Source: Aquibacillus sediminis (GTDB lineage: Bacteria; Bacillota; Bacilli; Bacillales; Amphibacillaceae). From it: a stretch of DNA of 64,000 nucleotides. Below, one piece after another: positions 63,514 through 64,000 of this stretch. The notes below the pieces were generated by a model. It made no database searches. It saw nothing but the letters and a program-made list of their open reading frames with translations, and was not told where the DNA came from. The position numbers were made by a program, and so were the translations under genes. Numbering within the stretch: position 1 is the first letter of the stretch; every line of letters starts with the position of its first letter. The stretch spans positions 21,920-85,919 of the forward strand of contig NZ_SZNM01000017.1 in the NCBI RefSeq assembly GCF_005870085.1, written 5' to 3'.

Positions 63514-64000
63514 GTGTTCAGATTATAAATGTTTGTTCAATGGAAGCCCCACACACTTTCACCTTAGACCTATCTTGTTTGTCAGTTTTTTAACAGTTTA
63601 TTAAGCCGATGGTCTGATTATGATTAAAATGTTGGATTGCGTTAGCTGCTGCCTCAAACGAATGTTTAGTAGTTATATATATACAGCCCATGTGAAAAAT
63701 AGAACTGGAATTCGGCCTGTGGTGTGTGGGTGGGGTGTGTGGATCCGCTTCGTCCTCCTTTTGGCGGTTTTTGATGCGATTAGCGGAATCAGAATCCGCT
63801 TCCGACTATAAGGCGGGCCCTCGTTCCGTTATTTCCCTTTTTCGAGCTTTTTTTACGGGGGTGGCGGTTCCTCTGGACCTCTGTCAAGAAAGTGGACACC
63901 AAAATAACGAAAAGTTGTTTAATATTGGTCGTGCAGAGACTTTTCTTAACTTTTTAAGATCATAGATGATGCCGTGGAAGCGTCAAGCCCAGCCCGCTTG
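63514..64000. other. Gene-free right end with a possible insertion-sequence terminus
   Basis: No gene is seen. TCGTTCCGTTATTTCCC near 63821 resembles the repeat at 17867. From about 63880, CTGTCAAGAAAGTGGACACC resembles the terminal inverted repeats of some IS elements, and the sequence to the edge could be IS DNA continuing outside. Confidence 0.35.

Noticed and set aside
63620..63965. Small plus-strand frames at the right end
   Set aside because: They are repeat-derived sequence without ribosome sites.

Overview
The window is chromosomal DNA of a low-GC, spore-forming, motile Gram-positive bacterium of the Bacillaceae. Evidence: the conserved block spoIIID-mbl-flhO-flhP-fabZ at the right end, comK, B. 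subtilis-type Shine-Dalgarno sites, and B. subtilis-type tyrosine kinase/phosphatase exopolysaccharide genes. The very acidic S-layer-type proteins suggest a halotolerant organism; the genus cannot be fixed from the sequence alone. Almost everything except 14.8-15.6, 18.6-20.2, 24.5-26.3, 41.9-45.8 and 46.5-47.3 kb is on the minus strand.

Layout: (1) 1-11 kb is an exopolysaccharide/capsule operon read right to left: chain-length/kinase modulator, tyrosine kinase, phosphatase, galU, sugar-1-P transferase, UDP-ManNAc dehydrogenase, heparinase-like protein, a glycosyltransferase fused to half an epimerase, and a CapK-type ligase cut by the window edge. A degenerate second phosphatase lies just upstream. 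(2) 12-20 kb holds two SLH proteins, a membrane-anchored hydrophilic protein, a broken AbrB-type gene and a secreted acetamidase/formamidase with a stalk domain. (3) 20.3-26.4 kb is accessory: yvrJ/DUF2922/DUF1659 small genes, a three-gene XRE / ImmA-IrrE / PIN-like operon enclosed between two about 700-bp direct copies of the DUF2922-DUF1659 segment, then a small HTH gene, comK and a DnaD-domain gene. (4) 26.7-41.4 kb: an orphan Wzz protein, a Wzy/TPR protein, a lipoprotein, the probable major S-layer protein with a strong sigma-A promoter, an SLH-anchored lytic transglycosylase, and a glycan operon (Wzy, PIG-L deacetylase, GT4, PssD, PssE). (5) 41.9-51.7 kb: csaB pyruvyltransferase, GT4 and flippase, then galU and two TagO/WecA-type initiating transferases. 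This fits synthesis and pyruvylation of the cell-wall polymer that SLH domains bind, so the glycan genes and the four SLH proteins form one functional theme. A frameshifted zeta-toxin operon between two 21-bp repeat arrays interrupts this block. (6) 52-58.7 kb: coiled-coil protein, RND pump and adaptor, unknown protein, acidic lipoprotein. (7) 58.7-63.4 kb: fabZ, EpuA-like protein, flhP, flhO, mbl, spoIIID.

The most unusual signal is in the intergenic DNA. Many gaps contain short constant words repeated every 20-21 bp (about two helical turns) with variable sequence between them, using a different word at each locus. Two other loci repeat every 51 bp. A separate family of GGGACA/TGTCCC palindromes, often in inverted pairs like REP/BIME elements, sits directly at gene ends and at one place supplies a stop codon. 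With the boxed XRE-ImmA-PIN operon, these are the best candidates for undescribed biology. No tRNA, rRNA, CRISPR array or intact transposase was found.
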